A stretch of 64,000 nt of DNA, from assembly GCA_964510315.1 (NCBI GenBank), contig CAZEAP010000013.1:35833-99832 (forward strand), given 5' to 3'. Positions 33,862 to 43,101 of this stretch are shown here, piece after piece (position 1 is the stretch's first letter; each line of letters opens with the position of its first letter). The position numbers and the translations under genes are program-made. This DNA is from CAZEAP01 sp964510315. Lineage in GTDB: Bacteria; Planctomycetota; Brocadiia; SM23-32. The notes beneath the pieces were generated by a model. The model saw nothing but the letters and a program-made list of their open reading frames with translations, was not told the origin of the DNA and did no database searches.

Positions 33862-34815
33862 CTACTCCGGCTTCCAGCCCCACATCGTGGCGTCCTCGGG
33901 CAGCATATCCCAGACCTCCATGCCGGCAGAGCCGATCTGCTCGTATTCCTCGTCGGTCAATCGGACGTTCAGGGCGCCCAGGTTATCCTGCCACTGCTCC
34001 CACTTGCTGATACCGACGATGGGAGCGGTCACTCCTTCTGTCTGCAGCAGCCAGGCCAGCGCCACCTGGGAGCTGGTCCAGCCGTGACTATCCGCCACCT
34101 CGTCCACTACCGAGGCGGCTTCCCTGGCCCGCTCGAACACCGGCTCCTCGAAGAGCACGTTGTTCTTACGGACGCCCGTTTTGGGCTCGGAGCCCCTGGT
34201 GAAGCGGCCCGTCAGCAGGCCCTGGGCCAGCGGGGAGTAGGGGGTGACCGCGATGTTGTTCTCGCGGCAGAAAGGCAGCACGTCCCCTTCGATCTGCCGC
34301 CACACCACGTTATAGGGCGGCTGCAGGCTGACGACGGGGTATTCGGCGGCCAGTTCCATCTGCTGGAGGTCGAAGTTGCTGACGCCGATCTCCCGCGTCT
34401 TCCCCTTTTCCTTCATGGAGCGCATCTCTTCCAGGAAGGCCCGCAGGTCGCGGCTCGGGAAAGGCCAGTGAACGATGTAGAGGTCCAGGTAGTCGGTGCG
34501 CAGCCTCTCGAGCGCGGCGTCCAACTGGGGCTCCAGCTTCTCGGTGGCACAGTGCATTATTTTGGTGGCCACCACGGCCCGCTCACGGCGGTCACCTTCC
34601 TGGAGCGCGCGTCCGAGCACATCCTCGGCGTGCCCCCGGCCGTATGCATGAGCGCTGTCGAAGAAGCAGCAGCCGCTGTCCTGGGCGCGGCGGATCAGTT
34701 CGATGCTTCGTTCGTCGTCCTCGGGACCCCATCCTTTGCCGCCGCCCATGTTCCAGGTGCCCAGGCACAGGCGGGAAACCTCCAGATCAGAACTGCCCAG
34801 CTTGACGTAATCCAT
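33862..34815 (-). CDS. Aldo/keto reductase
   Basis: The 317-residue TIM-barrel oxidoreductase keeps the catalytic tetrad: Asp in FFDSAHAYG, Tyr in AHAYGRG, Lys in VVATKI and His in YIVHWPF. NADPH-binding features include ITPYSPLAQGLLTGRF-like VTPYSPLAQGLL. The substrate is unknown; the family reduces diverse aldehydes, ketones and sugars. The ATG at 34815 is preferred over the TTG two codons upstream because AAGGG lies eight bases before it. It is the last gene of this minus-strand group. It is convergent with leuD with no terminator between. Confidence 0.93.
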   Translation of the reverse strand: MDYVKLGSSDLEVSRLCLGTWNMGGGKGWGPEDDERSIELIRRAQDSGCCFFDSAHAYGRGHAEDVLGRALQEGDRRERAVVATKIMHCATEKLEPQLDAALERLRTDYLDLYIVHWPFPSRDLRAFLEEMRSMKEKGKTREIGVSNFDLQQMELAAEYPVVSLQPPYNVVWRQIEGDVLPFCRENNIAVTPYSPLAQGLLTGRFTRGSEPKTGVRKNNVLFEEPVFERAREAASVVDEVADSHGWTSSQVALAWLLQTEGVTAPIVGISKWEQWQDNLGALNVRLTDEEYEQIGSAGMEVWDMLPEDATMWGWKPE

Positions 34816-34917
34816 CCTCAAAGCCCTTCAGGTTAGCTGTGCTTTCCAGGGCCGGCGGGATCGGCACCGCCGACTCTTCTCCTGTCAGTCCTCGTTCGTG
34901 CGACTCTACGGCGCTCG

Positions 34918-34943
34918 GTCGGGACCTCCGCTTTGGCCCCGAC
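34918..34943 (-). terminator. Weak hairpin after rsfS
   Basis: GTCGGGACC (34918-34926) and GGCCCCGAC (34935-34943) form an imperfect stem with one mismatch. It lies about 25 bases past the rsfS stop. A T-rich stretch is placed before rather than after the stem on the minus strand, so termination here is doubtful. Confidence 0.25.
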
Positions 34944-34966
34944 TGCTCGGCTTTCACAAAAACGCG

Positions 34967-35467
34967 CTAAGCGGATTCCTCAGACTCCTCCGGCGGTCGT
35001 GCCGGCTCCCGCTCCCGCCACTCCACCCGGGGGGCTTCGCCCCAGAGCAGTTCCAGGTCGTAAAGGGCACGGGTCGAGGGGGTGAAAACATGGACGATGA
35101 CTTCGGCGAGGTCAATCAGGACCCATCCGGCTTCCGCTTCGCCTTCCACCCCGAGCAGGTCACAGCCGAGTGCCTTCGCGCGCCGGACGGTTTCCTCGAC
35201 GATCGCTTTGATCTGCCGCTTGTTTCCGCCGGTGGCAATCACGAAATAGTCGGTGAAAAACGCCACCGGCCCCACCTCCAGCACGACGACGTTCTCGGCT
35301 TTGCGTTCCTCGGCCACATGGGCGAAGGTGCAGGCGAGGTCCTCGGCGCTGTTCTCAGCCAACCGGTCGTTCCCCTGCTGAAGGAATCTGCGTGCGCGGG
35401 TGCCGCTGAGCCGGGAAAGCCGCGTTCCCGGTCCCTCCGTGCGGCAAACAGGGTCGATTATAAGCAT
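34967..35467 (-). CDS. rsfS: Ribosomal silencing factor RsfS
   Basis: The conserved RsfS/Iojap domain spans the C-terminal 120 residues. It starts AENSAEDLACTFAHVAEERKAENVVVLEV and continues TDYFVIATGGNKRQIKAIVEE, DLLGVEGEAEAGWVLIDLAEVIVHVFTPSTR. The family binds ribosomal protein uL14 and blocks subunit joining under nutrient limitation. The start is uncertain. The ATG at 35467 gives 166 residues with an unconserved N-tail, whereas a TTG at 35362 with AGGGG upstream gives 131 residues, nearer the usual size. The Glu-rich C-tail is not conserved. The J-domain gene lies upstream on the same strand. Confidence 0.88.
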   Translation of the reverse strand: MLIIDPVCRTEGPGTRLSRLSGTRARRFLQQGNDRLAENSAEDLACTFAHVAEERKAENVVVLEVGPVAFFTDYFVIATGGNKRQIKAIVEETVRRAKALGCDLLGVEGEAEAGWVLIDLAEVIVHVFTPSTRALYDLELLWGEAPRVEWREREPARPPEESEESA

Positions 35468-35538
35468 GCAGGGCAGTCCCTGCAACTCGCGCCGCCTGAA
35501 GGGCGCACGGGGTCGGGGCAAACAGGTGGGCAACCGGC

Positions 35539-36342
35539 TCAGGCATCCTCCATGCCCAGGCTCTCGCGTATGGTGGCGGTGCCTTTCAGGCCCGGCTTGA
35601 GCCGGAGGGCTTCGGAGAATATCTCCTTGGACTTCTCCTCCTGGCCGATGCGGCAGTAGACCTCAGCGATCTTCTTCAGGATGAAGGCCTTCTCGCTCTT
35701 GTCCAGGTCGAAGCTGAGTATGCGTTCGTAGCAGGCGATCTCCTCCATCGGCGTTTCGGCGTCTCGGGGCAGCTTTCGACTGTAGAGCTTCTTGATCCGG
35801 GCTTCGACCTCCTCGAAGAAGTACCGATGGCGGGGTGGCTCTTTCTCCCGCTCGTAGAGTTCCTCGTAGAGTTCGGCGGCCTCCCGGAACCGTTCGGCAT
35901 TCTCAAACTGCTCGGCGAGCAGGAATATACAGTCCAGGTAGTCTTTGATTCCCAGATAGTTCTCGAGTTCGAAATCTTCTTCCGCGGACAGCTCGTCGTA
36001 GAGCCGCAGGGCGCGGGAGCCGTGGCCGGCCAGCAGGTCGCCCAGCACCTGCTCGGCGTATTCCTCCCGGGTGCGCGTTTCGTTGCGCTGCAGCTCCTTC
36101 TCCACCGAGGGGGCCGCCTGCATCAGCACGTCGTAGCGGGCGCGCTCACGTTCGTTGCCCAGCACGCGGTAGGCGGCGATGATTTCCTTCAGCCGCCGGG
36201 CCGCCTCGTCGCTTTCCTCGCGGCTGGTGTCCGGATGGTACTTCTTGGCCAGCCGACGGAAGGCCCGCTTGATCTCGGGTTGAGTGGCGTTCCGCTCAAC
36301 GTCCAGCACGTCGTAATATGTGCTCTTGAGTGTTTCGGACAT
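35539..36342 (-). CDS. J-domain protein with helical repeat tail
   Basis: The 267-residue protein has an N-terminal J domain (YYDVLDVERNATQPEIKRAFRRLAKKYHPDTS...) with the HPD tripeptide that stimulates DnaK ATPase. There is no Gly/Phe region or zinc finger. The rest (about 90-267) is helical with TPR-like units such as FREAAELYEELYEREKE and AFILKKIAEVYCRIGQEEKSKEIFSEALRLKPG. This is therefore a type III J-protein that probably recruits Hsp70 to a particular client. It ends 71 bases from the rsfS start at 35467. Confidence 0.85.
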   Translation of the reverse strand: MSETLKSTYYDVLDVERNATQPEIKRAFRRLAKKYHPDTSREESDEAARRLKEIIAAYRVLGNERERARYDVLMQAAPSVEKELQRNETRTREEYAEQVLGDLLAGHGSRALRLYDELSAEEDFELENYLGIKDYLDCIFLLAEQFENAERFREAAELYEELYEREKEPPRHRYFFEEVEARIKKLYSRKLPRDAETPMEEIACYERILSFDLDKSEKAFILKKIAEVYCRIGQEEKSKEIFSEALRLKPGLKGTATIRESLGMEDA

Positions 36343-36486
36343 GGTGTGCGTTCAGGTGCTCAAGTCGGGCTGTCCCGGAGTTAAGGCTGCCGGAGGGCTG
36401 AGGGCGTCCACGCGTCCTTCAGGTACCGGCTGTCGGCCCGCTCCACTTCAGAAACCATTAGTTGTCAACGAATCGGAAAAGTTCAG

Positions 36487-37674
36487 TTACTCCCCGCTGC
36501 GATGCTCGGCACAGCGCTCGATCAGCAGTTCGACGGCTTCCCCGAACCTGCCGGGCGAAGACGTCAGCGTCGCCGCCCGGGCATGCCGGCAGCACTGCTG
36601 CAGCGCACGCCGGCACACGTGCTCAACCGGCTGGAACATCTCGGCCGCCGTCCACGGGGCGCCGATCGATTCGACACGTCCGCAGAGGTGCTTTGCGGCC
36701 TCCTGCGACTCCATCTCGCTCAGTTCGGACTCCCGGTCCTCCGCGGCGACATTCAGCAGAACGACCTCCTCGACGGGGAGAGGCTCGTCCGCCGGGCGAC
36801 ACGTCACTCCGGCCGACGGGTGCACCAGCGCCCTGCTGCCGGGATGGCTCCAGTAGCACCGGTCGCTGCCGGCGTCAAAAACGCAGGGCATCTCCCCTCG
36901 GTCCACCCTCTCCAGGCAGACCAGGTTCGTGCACTGATCCTTCCTGCGGATGACGTTCTCCGAGGGCATCCGCTCCAGCGCTCTCTCCAGACCGCGCGCG
37001 TACCACACGCAGCCGCCGGGGATCAGGAGCGATCTCTCCGACCGAAACGCTTCCGCCGGCCGGTGGGCCTCTTCGGCGTTCAGCCAGCTCCAGCCGGTGT
37101 TCTGCACCTGTGCGCCCGCTCGGGCTCCCGCCGTCAAGGCCAGTGCGGCGAGCGGGGCGGGGTCCTCGGCGAAAACCGCCGTACCCACGCCTTCCAGGCA
37201 GATGGTGGCCGCCCGGAGCCCGACGAATGATTCCCTCACCGCCAGGTGCGAGGCCAACCCCAGAGCCCAGTCATGGCACAATCGGTAAGAGCGACAGTTG
37301 AGGCTGGCGACCCTTCCCGCCTCACGGCAGTAATACGCCGCGGACTGCTGGTCCGGCACGTCCACCGCCGCGGCGATCGCTCCGGCCGCAGGCTCTCCCG
37401 GCGCCCCCGAAGGCGGGGGGAACCAGTTTTCCCGCCAGTACCGGTAGAGCCGGAATGCGTTGGTGCTGAAGCTTACCTCCACCGGCCCCAGGCTGGAGCG
37501 GCAATCAAACCCGCTCTTTCCTCTGCGGGCTTTCTCGGCGACCTTCAGCAGGGCTTTCATCTTGCCCGCGGAGACGGCCTGCTCCAGCCTCTTATGAATC
37601 TCTCCGGAGCCGGGCCCCCTTCCGGCGGTCCCGGTGGCGGCGCACCTCCAGGTATTCGACGCCTTAACAGCCAT
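36487..37674 (-). CDS. Unknown 395-residue Cys-rich protein
   Basis: No family was recognised. The product has no signal peptide or membrane helix and contains about 15 Cys residues. They are scattered rather than in clear zinc-finger pairs (for example YYCREAGRVASLNCRSYRLCHDW, and VCRRALQQCCRHAR near the end). A segment CLEGVGTAVFAEDPAPLAALALTAGARAGAQVQNTGW has a nucleotide- or substrate-binding look, but no P-loop is present. Four aromatic-rich stretches around YRYWRENWFPPP occur in the first third. The ATG at 37674 is the first in frame. It lies 144 bases upstream of the J-domain gene on the same strand. Confidence 0.65.
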   Translation of the reverse strand: MAVKASNTWRCAATGTAGRGPGSGEIHKRLEQAVSAGKMKALLKVAEKARRGKSGFDCRSSLGPVEVSFSTNAFRLYRYWRENWFPPPSGAPGEPAAGAIAAAVDVPDQQSAAYYCREAGRVASLNCRSYRLCHDWALGLASHLAVRESFVGLRAATICLEGVGTAVFAEDPAPLAALALTAGARAGAQVQNTGWSWLNAEEAHRPAEAFRSERSLLIPGGCVWYARGLERALERMPSENVIRRKDQCTNLVCLERVDRGEMPCVFDAGSDRCYWSHPGSRALVHPSAGVTCRPADEPLPVEEVVLLNVAAEDRESELSEMESQEAAKHLCGRVESIGAPWTAAEMFQPVEHVCRRALQQCCRHARAATLTSSPGRFGEAVELLIERCAEHRSGE

Positions 37675-38079
37675 TACCGCCCCTTGCGACCGCTGCCGGA
37701 AATTGGTGCCCCCAGGCTCCCGAACTCATTAAAACATGTTACCACAAACGCCTCGCTCAGTCAATGCTAAAATCCAATCGCGGCCGCCGGTTCAGCGCCG
37801 TTCCACATCACAAAGTATTGGCGAACAGGAGGTTACGCGAACGGCCGCTTTCTCGCCGCCGCCGAACTGGCGCCGCATCGAGCCCGGCGCCCCGCCTGAA
37901 GCAACGTTATTCAAAATCCGCGCCGGGCGAGCCCCGACGTCCCTGACTCGGGACCTCCGGACGGCCTCGGAGCGTCGTAGGCCACGCCCCCGGGCGTGGG
38001 CGGTCCCTTGAAACAAAGGCGGCCCCGGCCTAAACTTGCGTACTGAGAGGTCTTCTGTTTTTTGGGAGCAAAAGGACCC
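37675..38079. other. Divergent gap upstream of the giant HEAT gene
   Basis: No gene is visible in these 405 bases. An extended -10-like TGCTAAAAT lies at 37765-37773 on the plus strand without a good -35. A perfect 8-bp hairpin CCACGCCC-CC-GGGCGTGG is at 37982-37999, some 80 bases before the ATG at 38080. Either could influence transcription of the downstream gene, but nothing decides this. Confidence 0.45.
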
Positions 38080-41000
38080 ATGCCACTGCAAGTAAAGTGC
38101 ACCAACCCGGACTGCGACGGCGTTTTCCAGGTGGGGGATGAGATGGCCGGGCAAACGGCCGTCTGCCCCCGCTGCGGAGCCGAAGTAGAGGTCGGGGGCG
38201 ACGCCATAGTCGGAAAAACCGGGGAAGCCGCTCCATCGACAGGCCAAAGCTGCCCTAACTGCGGCGCCGCCCTGGGAGCCGGTCAGACCTTCTGCCCGCA
38301 CTGCGGCACCGACGTGCGAACAGGCGAGGCGGCCCGCCCGGCCGCATCCGGCAGAAAATCGAAGCTGCCCCTCCTCATCGGTGGCATTGTGGCAGGACTC
38401 CTTATAGTGGGAGGGGGAATCTTCCTGGCCACCCGAATGCTCGGCGGGGAAGAGCCCGCCCCCTCCGAGCCGAAGGCCGCGGTCGAGAAGCCCCCGGCGG
38501 AACCGGCGAAGCCAAAGCCTGCCCCCAAAGTGGAGGAGGTCAAGGTCGAGGCCCAAGAAAGCGAGGAAGAAGCGCCGAAAGCGCCGGTGCCCCCGAAGCT
38601 CGTCGCCGCACTGAAAGAACGCGAAAAGCAGCTCCGGCAAGAGGCCGAGGAATACGTCGATAGACTGCAGGAGGTGCTGGCAAAGACGTCCAAAGCCGAA
38701 CCCGAAGGGGCCGTGGAGGCCTGGGCGGAACTTTACGCCTTCTGCAGGGAAAACGACCTCAAGGCCGAGGCGGAGGAGTGCGCCTACGCGGTGTCCGGCC
38801 TGGGATCGGTGCCAACGGAGGTAAATGAGGCCCTCGGACGGACGGCCGAGGCGGAGGGCGTGGCCGTCACACCGGAGCAGAAACAGTTCCTCGACTCCCT
38901 TGCCCCCGTGGTGCGCATCGTCAACGAAAACCCGGACCTCAAGGATCACCTCGCACGGGTAGGCACCGCCGAGCCAGAAGAGATCCCGTGGGGTCGGAAG
39001 GTCGAGTTCAGGCCGGAACCGGGGCTCCGCAAAGTCGAGATCTACCGCTCGGGGAACCTCGACCGGGCGGTCCAAAGCTTCAGCGTGCAGGCATACGCCG
39101 GCATGGCGGCGGAGATAGAGCTTAGAAGCCCACTGGCCGCCACCGCCCTGCCCCTTGAGGAGTTCCAGAGGCTGTCGACGGTCGGCCGGCAAACCGAGCA
39201 GACGGAGGATATCACCGTCCGAACAGGCCCCGAGGGCGGAATCAGCGCGGTCCAGATCCAGAAGCTGCGCGTGAAGCGAACGCCTGACAGCCCGGTGAAA
39301 GTATGGCCGACGCGCCGCCGCAACAACCTGGCCGTGATCGGTCGGATCAGCACCGGGAACCCTTTCGACTACGCCGGTGAGCACGTCATTGCCGGAGTCA
39401 GTGAGCAGCCGGCTGTATTCGAGCCGAACATGCAGGCGCAGACTTTGACGATGCGGGGCGGCACTTACTTCTTGCTCCGCATCGAGCCGAAGCCTCCCCT
39501 GTGGGGAGCACTGGCCACCGCACAGGCCGACCTGGCCGACGAATGGGAACGGCGACAGTTGCTGAGGCGCCTGCAGACGCTGCACCAGGAGAACCTGCGG
39601 ATGGAAGCGGAGGGTGAGATCGAGGGTCCCTGGGAAGCGGTCTATCGCACGCAACGCGCGATCCAGCCGTTCCGCCAAAGCCTGCAGGCCCGGAAGGACC
39701 AGTTCAGAGACGCCGCCCGGCTGGCCCCGCATCTGGACCGCGTTCGTGTCCTGGGGCTGCCCCGCAGGGAAGAACGCCTCTACATGAACTGGCCCCGCTT
39801 CCGGCGGGCGCTGGCCCGGCGGCTGGAAGGCTCCGGCGAAGCGATCATCGGCCTGCTGGGGGCCCTGGCCGGCCAATCCGGCGGCACCTTTGCTCTGGAA
39901 GACCCGGAGGAGGCCCCCTACGCGCCTCCGCCGGTGAAACTGGGGGAATCGGCGCGTCTGCACGCTGAGTTGAAGGTGCTTCCCATGATGCCCGCCCGCC
40001 TGGTTTTGAACCGGTTCAGAGCCAACTGGGACAAAATCGGCCCGGAGATGCGACCGGTCGCGCTGGCCGCCCTGCGGCACGTCACCGACGACCGGGTGGT
40101 CTCCTATCTGGGGAGCCTCACCGAGAAAACCGAGGACATGTCGCTGATGCAGGAGGCGTTCCTGTCGCTGGGCACCATCGGCACCCCCCGGGCGATGAAG
40201 TACGCCGACATACCGACGATCAGCCCCGAAGAGCGCACAGCCGCGATGGTCGCCAAAGTCGTAGCGGGCGAGATGGAGGCCATCCGGAAGGTGCCTGCCT
40301 TCCTCGAACAGACAGACCCTGAACAGAGAAACCGTTGGCTGGAACTGGTCTCCAGCGTGGACACCCCGGGGGCTTTCCTCGCCCTGCGCGCTGTCGTCCG
40401 CCAGGAGGACCCCTCCCAGGCGCGCAGCCTGCTGGCAGAAGCCCTGGTTCGAAGAGGCGGAACGACCTCCGTTGCCGAACTGCATCGGCTCATGCAGAAG
40501 ACCGATTCCCTTTTCGCCGCCAAGCTGGACCGCCTGAGCCGGGAGCAACTCGGGGCGCTCCTGCGCCCCCTGGGAGAGGCCCTGCTGGAAGGCACCGCCT
40601 CTCCGCAGGTGCTTGGACTGCTGTCCCGTGCCGGTTCGGAGCCGGCGCTCGCCTACCTGCGCAGCGCCGCGGTTCAGAACGGGGACGCCGCGGCCATGCG
40701 GCTTCTCGCCCGGCGAGGAACTCCGGAGGATATCGAGGCACTCATCAGCGCCTCATCGAACGTGGACATGCAGATGTTGGAGAGAATCCGCGAATTCTGG
40801 CTTGAGCAGGGGCCTTCGGAGGCCGCGATGCAGTGGCGTGGACGTGTCGACTCCGACAAAGGGCGCGCCTTTTTCGAACACCTCCTGAAGAACCACCGTA
40901 ACCGGGAGATCCGGATGGCGGCGGCGGTGACCCTGCGCGATGTAGGTCATCCCCCTGAGCCCGCCGCCTTGGGCCGGCTGGCCTCCGAGGATGCCGCAGA

Positions 41001-43101
41001 GCTGGGACAGGCCGTCGGCGTCAGTGCGGCGGCGCCCGACTCGTTCCAGGGCGTCGACGGGCAGGCGTTCGTGCCCCAGAACCTGGCATTTGACCAGCCG
41101 GTGGCATTCTATGCGCTCGGCCTGCTCCTGCAGAGGGGCGACGCCGCAGCAACGGCCGAAATCCGCAAGCTTGCCGAGAGTTACAAGGACGGGCGCCTCA
41201 AGGCCGCAGCACTGAGGGTCCTGGCTCATCTGGGCGGACCGGGGGAACTGGCCGAACTCCGGCAGAAGGCCGCACAACGAAGCGATACATACGCGGACGC
41301 CGAACAACTGGCGGAGGAACTGGAGGACCGGCTGGCCGCCATGCAGGCGCTGGGAGCGGTCGGCGATGCGGAGTTCCTCCCCCGGGCCGCCGGCTTCCTC
41401 AACGAAGCTCCACCGGATGCGGAGTCCATGGAGTCGGAGGTCAGCGATTACAGCACCCTCAGCAACTGGTGGGTCTTGAGTTTGAGGACTGGCGCCTGCC
41501 GCTGTATAGCCGCCGTCTGCCGCGTTCAGGGGCCGGCCGAACTTACCGGGGATGAAGACCTCCAGGAAAGCTTGCAGGAGAGACTGGTCGCGCTGGTTCA
41601 AAACCCCGGCCCCCGAGACGGCGGACTCGGACAGCAGCACTCGGAACTGCGCGCGGAGGTGGTAAGAACCTTCGGGCGGGTCGCCAGCCCCACCGAAAGG
41701 GCCAACCGCATGCTGCTGGCCCGGCTGGGACGCAGCCTGTTCCGGAAAGAAGGCGATGCCCAACCTTCCGGCGGCTTCCAGAGGCGGCGGCAGAGAGCTG
41801 CGCCCCGCGGGCAGGAGGCCAGCGCTTCGCTCCTGGGCGAAGCATTGCTGGACGCTGCCGCACATATGGTTATGCGGGAGAAGTTCGCCGCCGGCGTGGG
41901 CGCAACGCTCCGCAAGCTCGCCGAATCCGATGCATACGGCGAAGCCTGGAAAGACCTCCTGGTGCGAATGGCCTCCCATCCGTCACCGGGTTACTTCCGG
42001 CTGCTCCAGGACAATCGGGACCTGGTGCCCGCGGACACCCTGAAGCAAATCGTGCTGAAAGCTCGGGGCCAGCCGGCCGCCAGCGGAGCGGGCTACGCCC
42101 TCGTCGTTGCTTCGGTAATGCGGGAGGCACCCATGGCGGCGCCGGTCGTCGCGGAAGCCGGAGCTGGAGCCGGTGCCCGGCCGGCCGGCCGCGGCACCGG
42201 GGGACAGGCTGGTGGGAGCGGTGGGATCGCGGAGCTGGAAGCGATGAACGTCCCCAACTGGCTTAAGGACATCATCAAGGAGAAGACGGGCCGCGATTTG
42301 GGAGGCGGCACAGCCGGCGGAGGCCCCGCCCCCAGGGGCGCCGGCGCAGCCCGTCGCACCACCGAGTGGTCCTACTCCCTCGAGGACCTTTCCAGGGAGG
42401 CCGCCCGGTGGCGTCAGAAGCAAAAATGGGCGGATATCCTCCTGGAGAACCCGGAATCCGCCCTCGGACAGGCCCTCTCTGAGCAAGACCTGGTCGAACG
42501 GTCCCCTTTCGGCCCACTGGTTGCCTGCCGCTACGCGAAGCGAGTTCCCTCGGCAGCCGAAGATATGATTGACCAGTTGCAGCAAGCGCTCATCGCGAAA
42601 GTGACCTCGAGGACGCAGCCGACCGGCAGGCCAAGAGGCGTCCCGGGGTGGGCGCCGCAGCAAACCGAGGCGAAGACCACTCCACTGAGTGTTCAGCGTG
42701 CTGCAGTGATCGCACTGCGGCGGCTGGGCGGCGATCCGGCACAGCAGGCCCTTTACACGGCCCTGGTCGGCCCGATCCTGGAGGCAGGCGGTCCCGGCGT
42801 AAGTCCTCCTTCGGGCGTACCCTACGTGGCACGCGCCCTCGGAACTACAGGCAGGGAAGACCTGCTCCAACAGGCGCTGCAGGCCGGGGATCGAGCGTAT
42901 TTTCGGGCCGCCCCGGCCGTCGTCCAGTCGGCCGCCCTCACCGGGCTGGGCTACCTGCCGGCCGAGGACGAACCGATCCAACTGCTGAACGGTCTGATGC
43001 AAAGGGCGGCGAGTCCCGCGCTGCGTAGCGCGGCAGCCGAGGCCATCTCCATCGCAGTAAGTCGAGCAAAGGGGTCTGGAAGCTCAGGAGAACAGGAATG
43101 A
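38080..43101 (+). CDS. Giant zinc-ribbon / membrane / HEAT-repeat protein
   Basis: This 1673-residue protein starts with two zinc ribbons: CTNPDCDG...CPRCGAEV (about 7-40) and CPNCGAAL...CPHCGTDV (about 62-85). A membrane helix follows at about 98-120 (LPLLIGGIVAGLLIVGGGIFLA), then an Ala/Pro/Glu-rich linker and a coiled segment (LVAALKEREKQLRQEAEEYV). The remaining 1400 residues are mainly helical repeats of HEAT type (for example MRPVALAALRHVTDDRVVSYL, EIRMAAAVTLRDVGHPP). Gly-rich breaks occur near 1370-1440. The ribbons would be cytosolic and the repeats outside the membrane. Function is unknown; a large docking scaffold is inferred. The ATG at 38080 has AAAGGA upstream, and the stop overlaps the YqeY start. 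Confidence 0.85.
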   Translation: MPLQVKCTNPDCDGVFQVGDEMAGQTAVCPRCGAEVEVGGDAIVGKTGEAAPSTGQSCPNCGAALGAGQTFCPHCGTDVRTGEAARPAASGRKSKLPLLIGGIVAGLLIVGGGIFLATRMLGGEEPAPSEPKAAVEKPPAEPAKPKPAPKVEEVKVEAQESEEEAPKAPVPPKLVAALKEREKQLRQEAEEYVDRLQEVLAKTSKAEPEGAVEAWAELYAFCRENDLKAEAEECAYAVSGLGSVPTEVNEALGRTAEAEGVAVTPEQKQFLDSLAPVVRIVNENPDLKDHLARVGTAEPEEIPWGRKVEFRPEPGLRKVEIYRSGNLDRAVQSFSVQAYAGMAAEIELRSPLAATALPLEEFQRLSTVGRQTEQTEDITVRTGPEGGISAVQIQKLRVKRTPDSPVKVWPTRRRNNLAVIGRISTGNPFDYAGEHVIAGVSEQPAVFEPNMQAQTLTMRGGTYFLLRIEPKPPLWGALATAQADLADEWERRQLLRRLQTLHQENLRMEAEGEIEGPWEAVYRTQRAIQPFRQSLQARKDQFRDAARLAPHLDRVRVLGLPRREERLYMNWPRFRRALARRLEGSGEAIIGLLGALAGQSGGTFALEDPEEAPYAPPPVKLGESARLHAELKVLPMMPARLVLNRFRANWDKIGPEMRPVALAALRHVTDDRVVSYLGSLTEKTEDMSLMQEAFLSLGTIGTPRAMKYADIPTISPEERTAAMVAKVVAGEMEAIRKVPAFLEQTDPEQRNRWLELVSSVDTPGAFLALRAVVRQEDPSQARSLLAEALVRRGGTTSVAELHRLMQKTDSLFAAKLDRLSREQLGALLRPLGEALLEGTASPQVLGLLSRAGSEPALAYLRSAAVQNGDAAAMRLLARRGTPEDIEALISASSNVDMQMLERIREFWLEQGPSEAAMQWRGRVDSDKGRAFFEHLLKNHRNREIRMAAAVTLRDVGHPPEPAALGRLASEDAAELGQAVGVSAAAPDSFQGVDGQAFVPQNLAFDQPVAFYALGLLLQRGDAAATAEIRKLAESYKDGRLKAAALRVLAHLGGPGELAELRQKAAQRSDTYADAEQLAEELEDRLAAMQALGAVGDAEFLPRAAGFLNEAPPDAESMESEVSDYSTLSNWWVLSLRTGACRCIAAVCRVQGPAELTGDEDLQESLQERLVALVQNPGPRDGGLGQQHSELRAEVVRTFGRVASPTERANRMLLARLGRSLFRKEGDAQPSGGFQRRRQRAAPRGQEASASLLGEALLDAAAHMVMREKFAAGVGATLRKLAESDAYGEAWKDLLVRMASHPSPGYFRLLQDNRDLVPADTLKQIVLKARGQPAASGAGYALVVASVMREAPMAAPVVAEAGAGAGARPAGRGTGGQAGGSGGIAELEAMNVPNWLKDIIKEKTGRDLGGGTAGGGPAPRGAGAARRTTEWSYSLEDLSREAARWRQKQKWADILLENPESALGQALSEQDLVERSPFGPLVACRYAKRVPSAAEDMIDQLQQALIAKVTSRTQPTGRPRGVPGWAPQQTEAKTTPLSVQRAAVIALRRLGGDPAQQALYTALVGPILEAGGPGVSPPSGVPYVARALGTTGREDLLQQALQAGDRAYFRAAPAVVQSAALTGLGYLPAEDEPIQLLNGLMQRAASPALRSAAAEAISIAVSRAKGSGSSGEQE

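Noticed and set aside
37792..40548. 918-codon minus-strand ORF
   Set aside because: Antisense to the giant HEAT gene and the upstream gap; no domain or start signal.
41000..43000. Minus-strand ORFs of about 340-410 codons under the HEAT gene
   Set aside because: Shadows of the real repeat-rich frame; periodic repeats in the sense frame produce open antisense frames.
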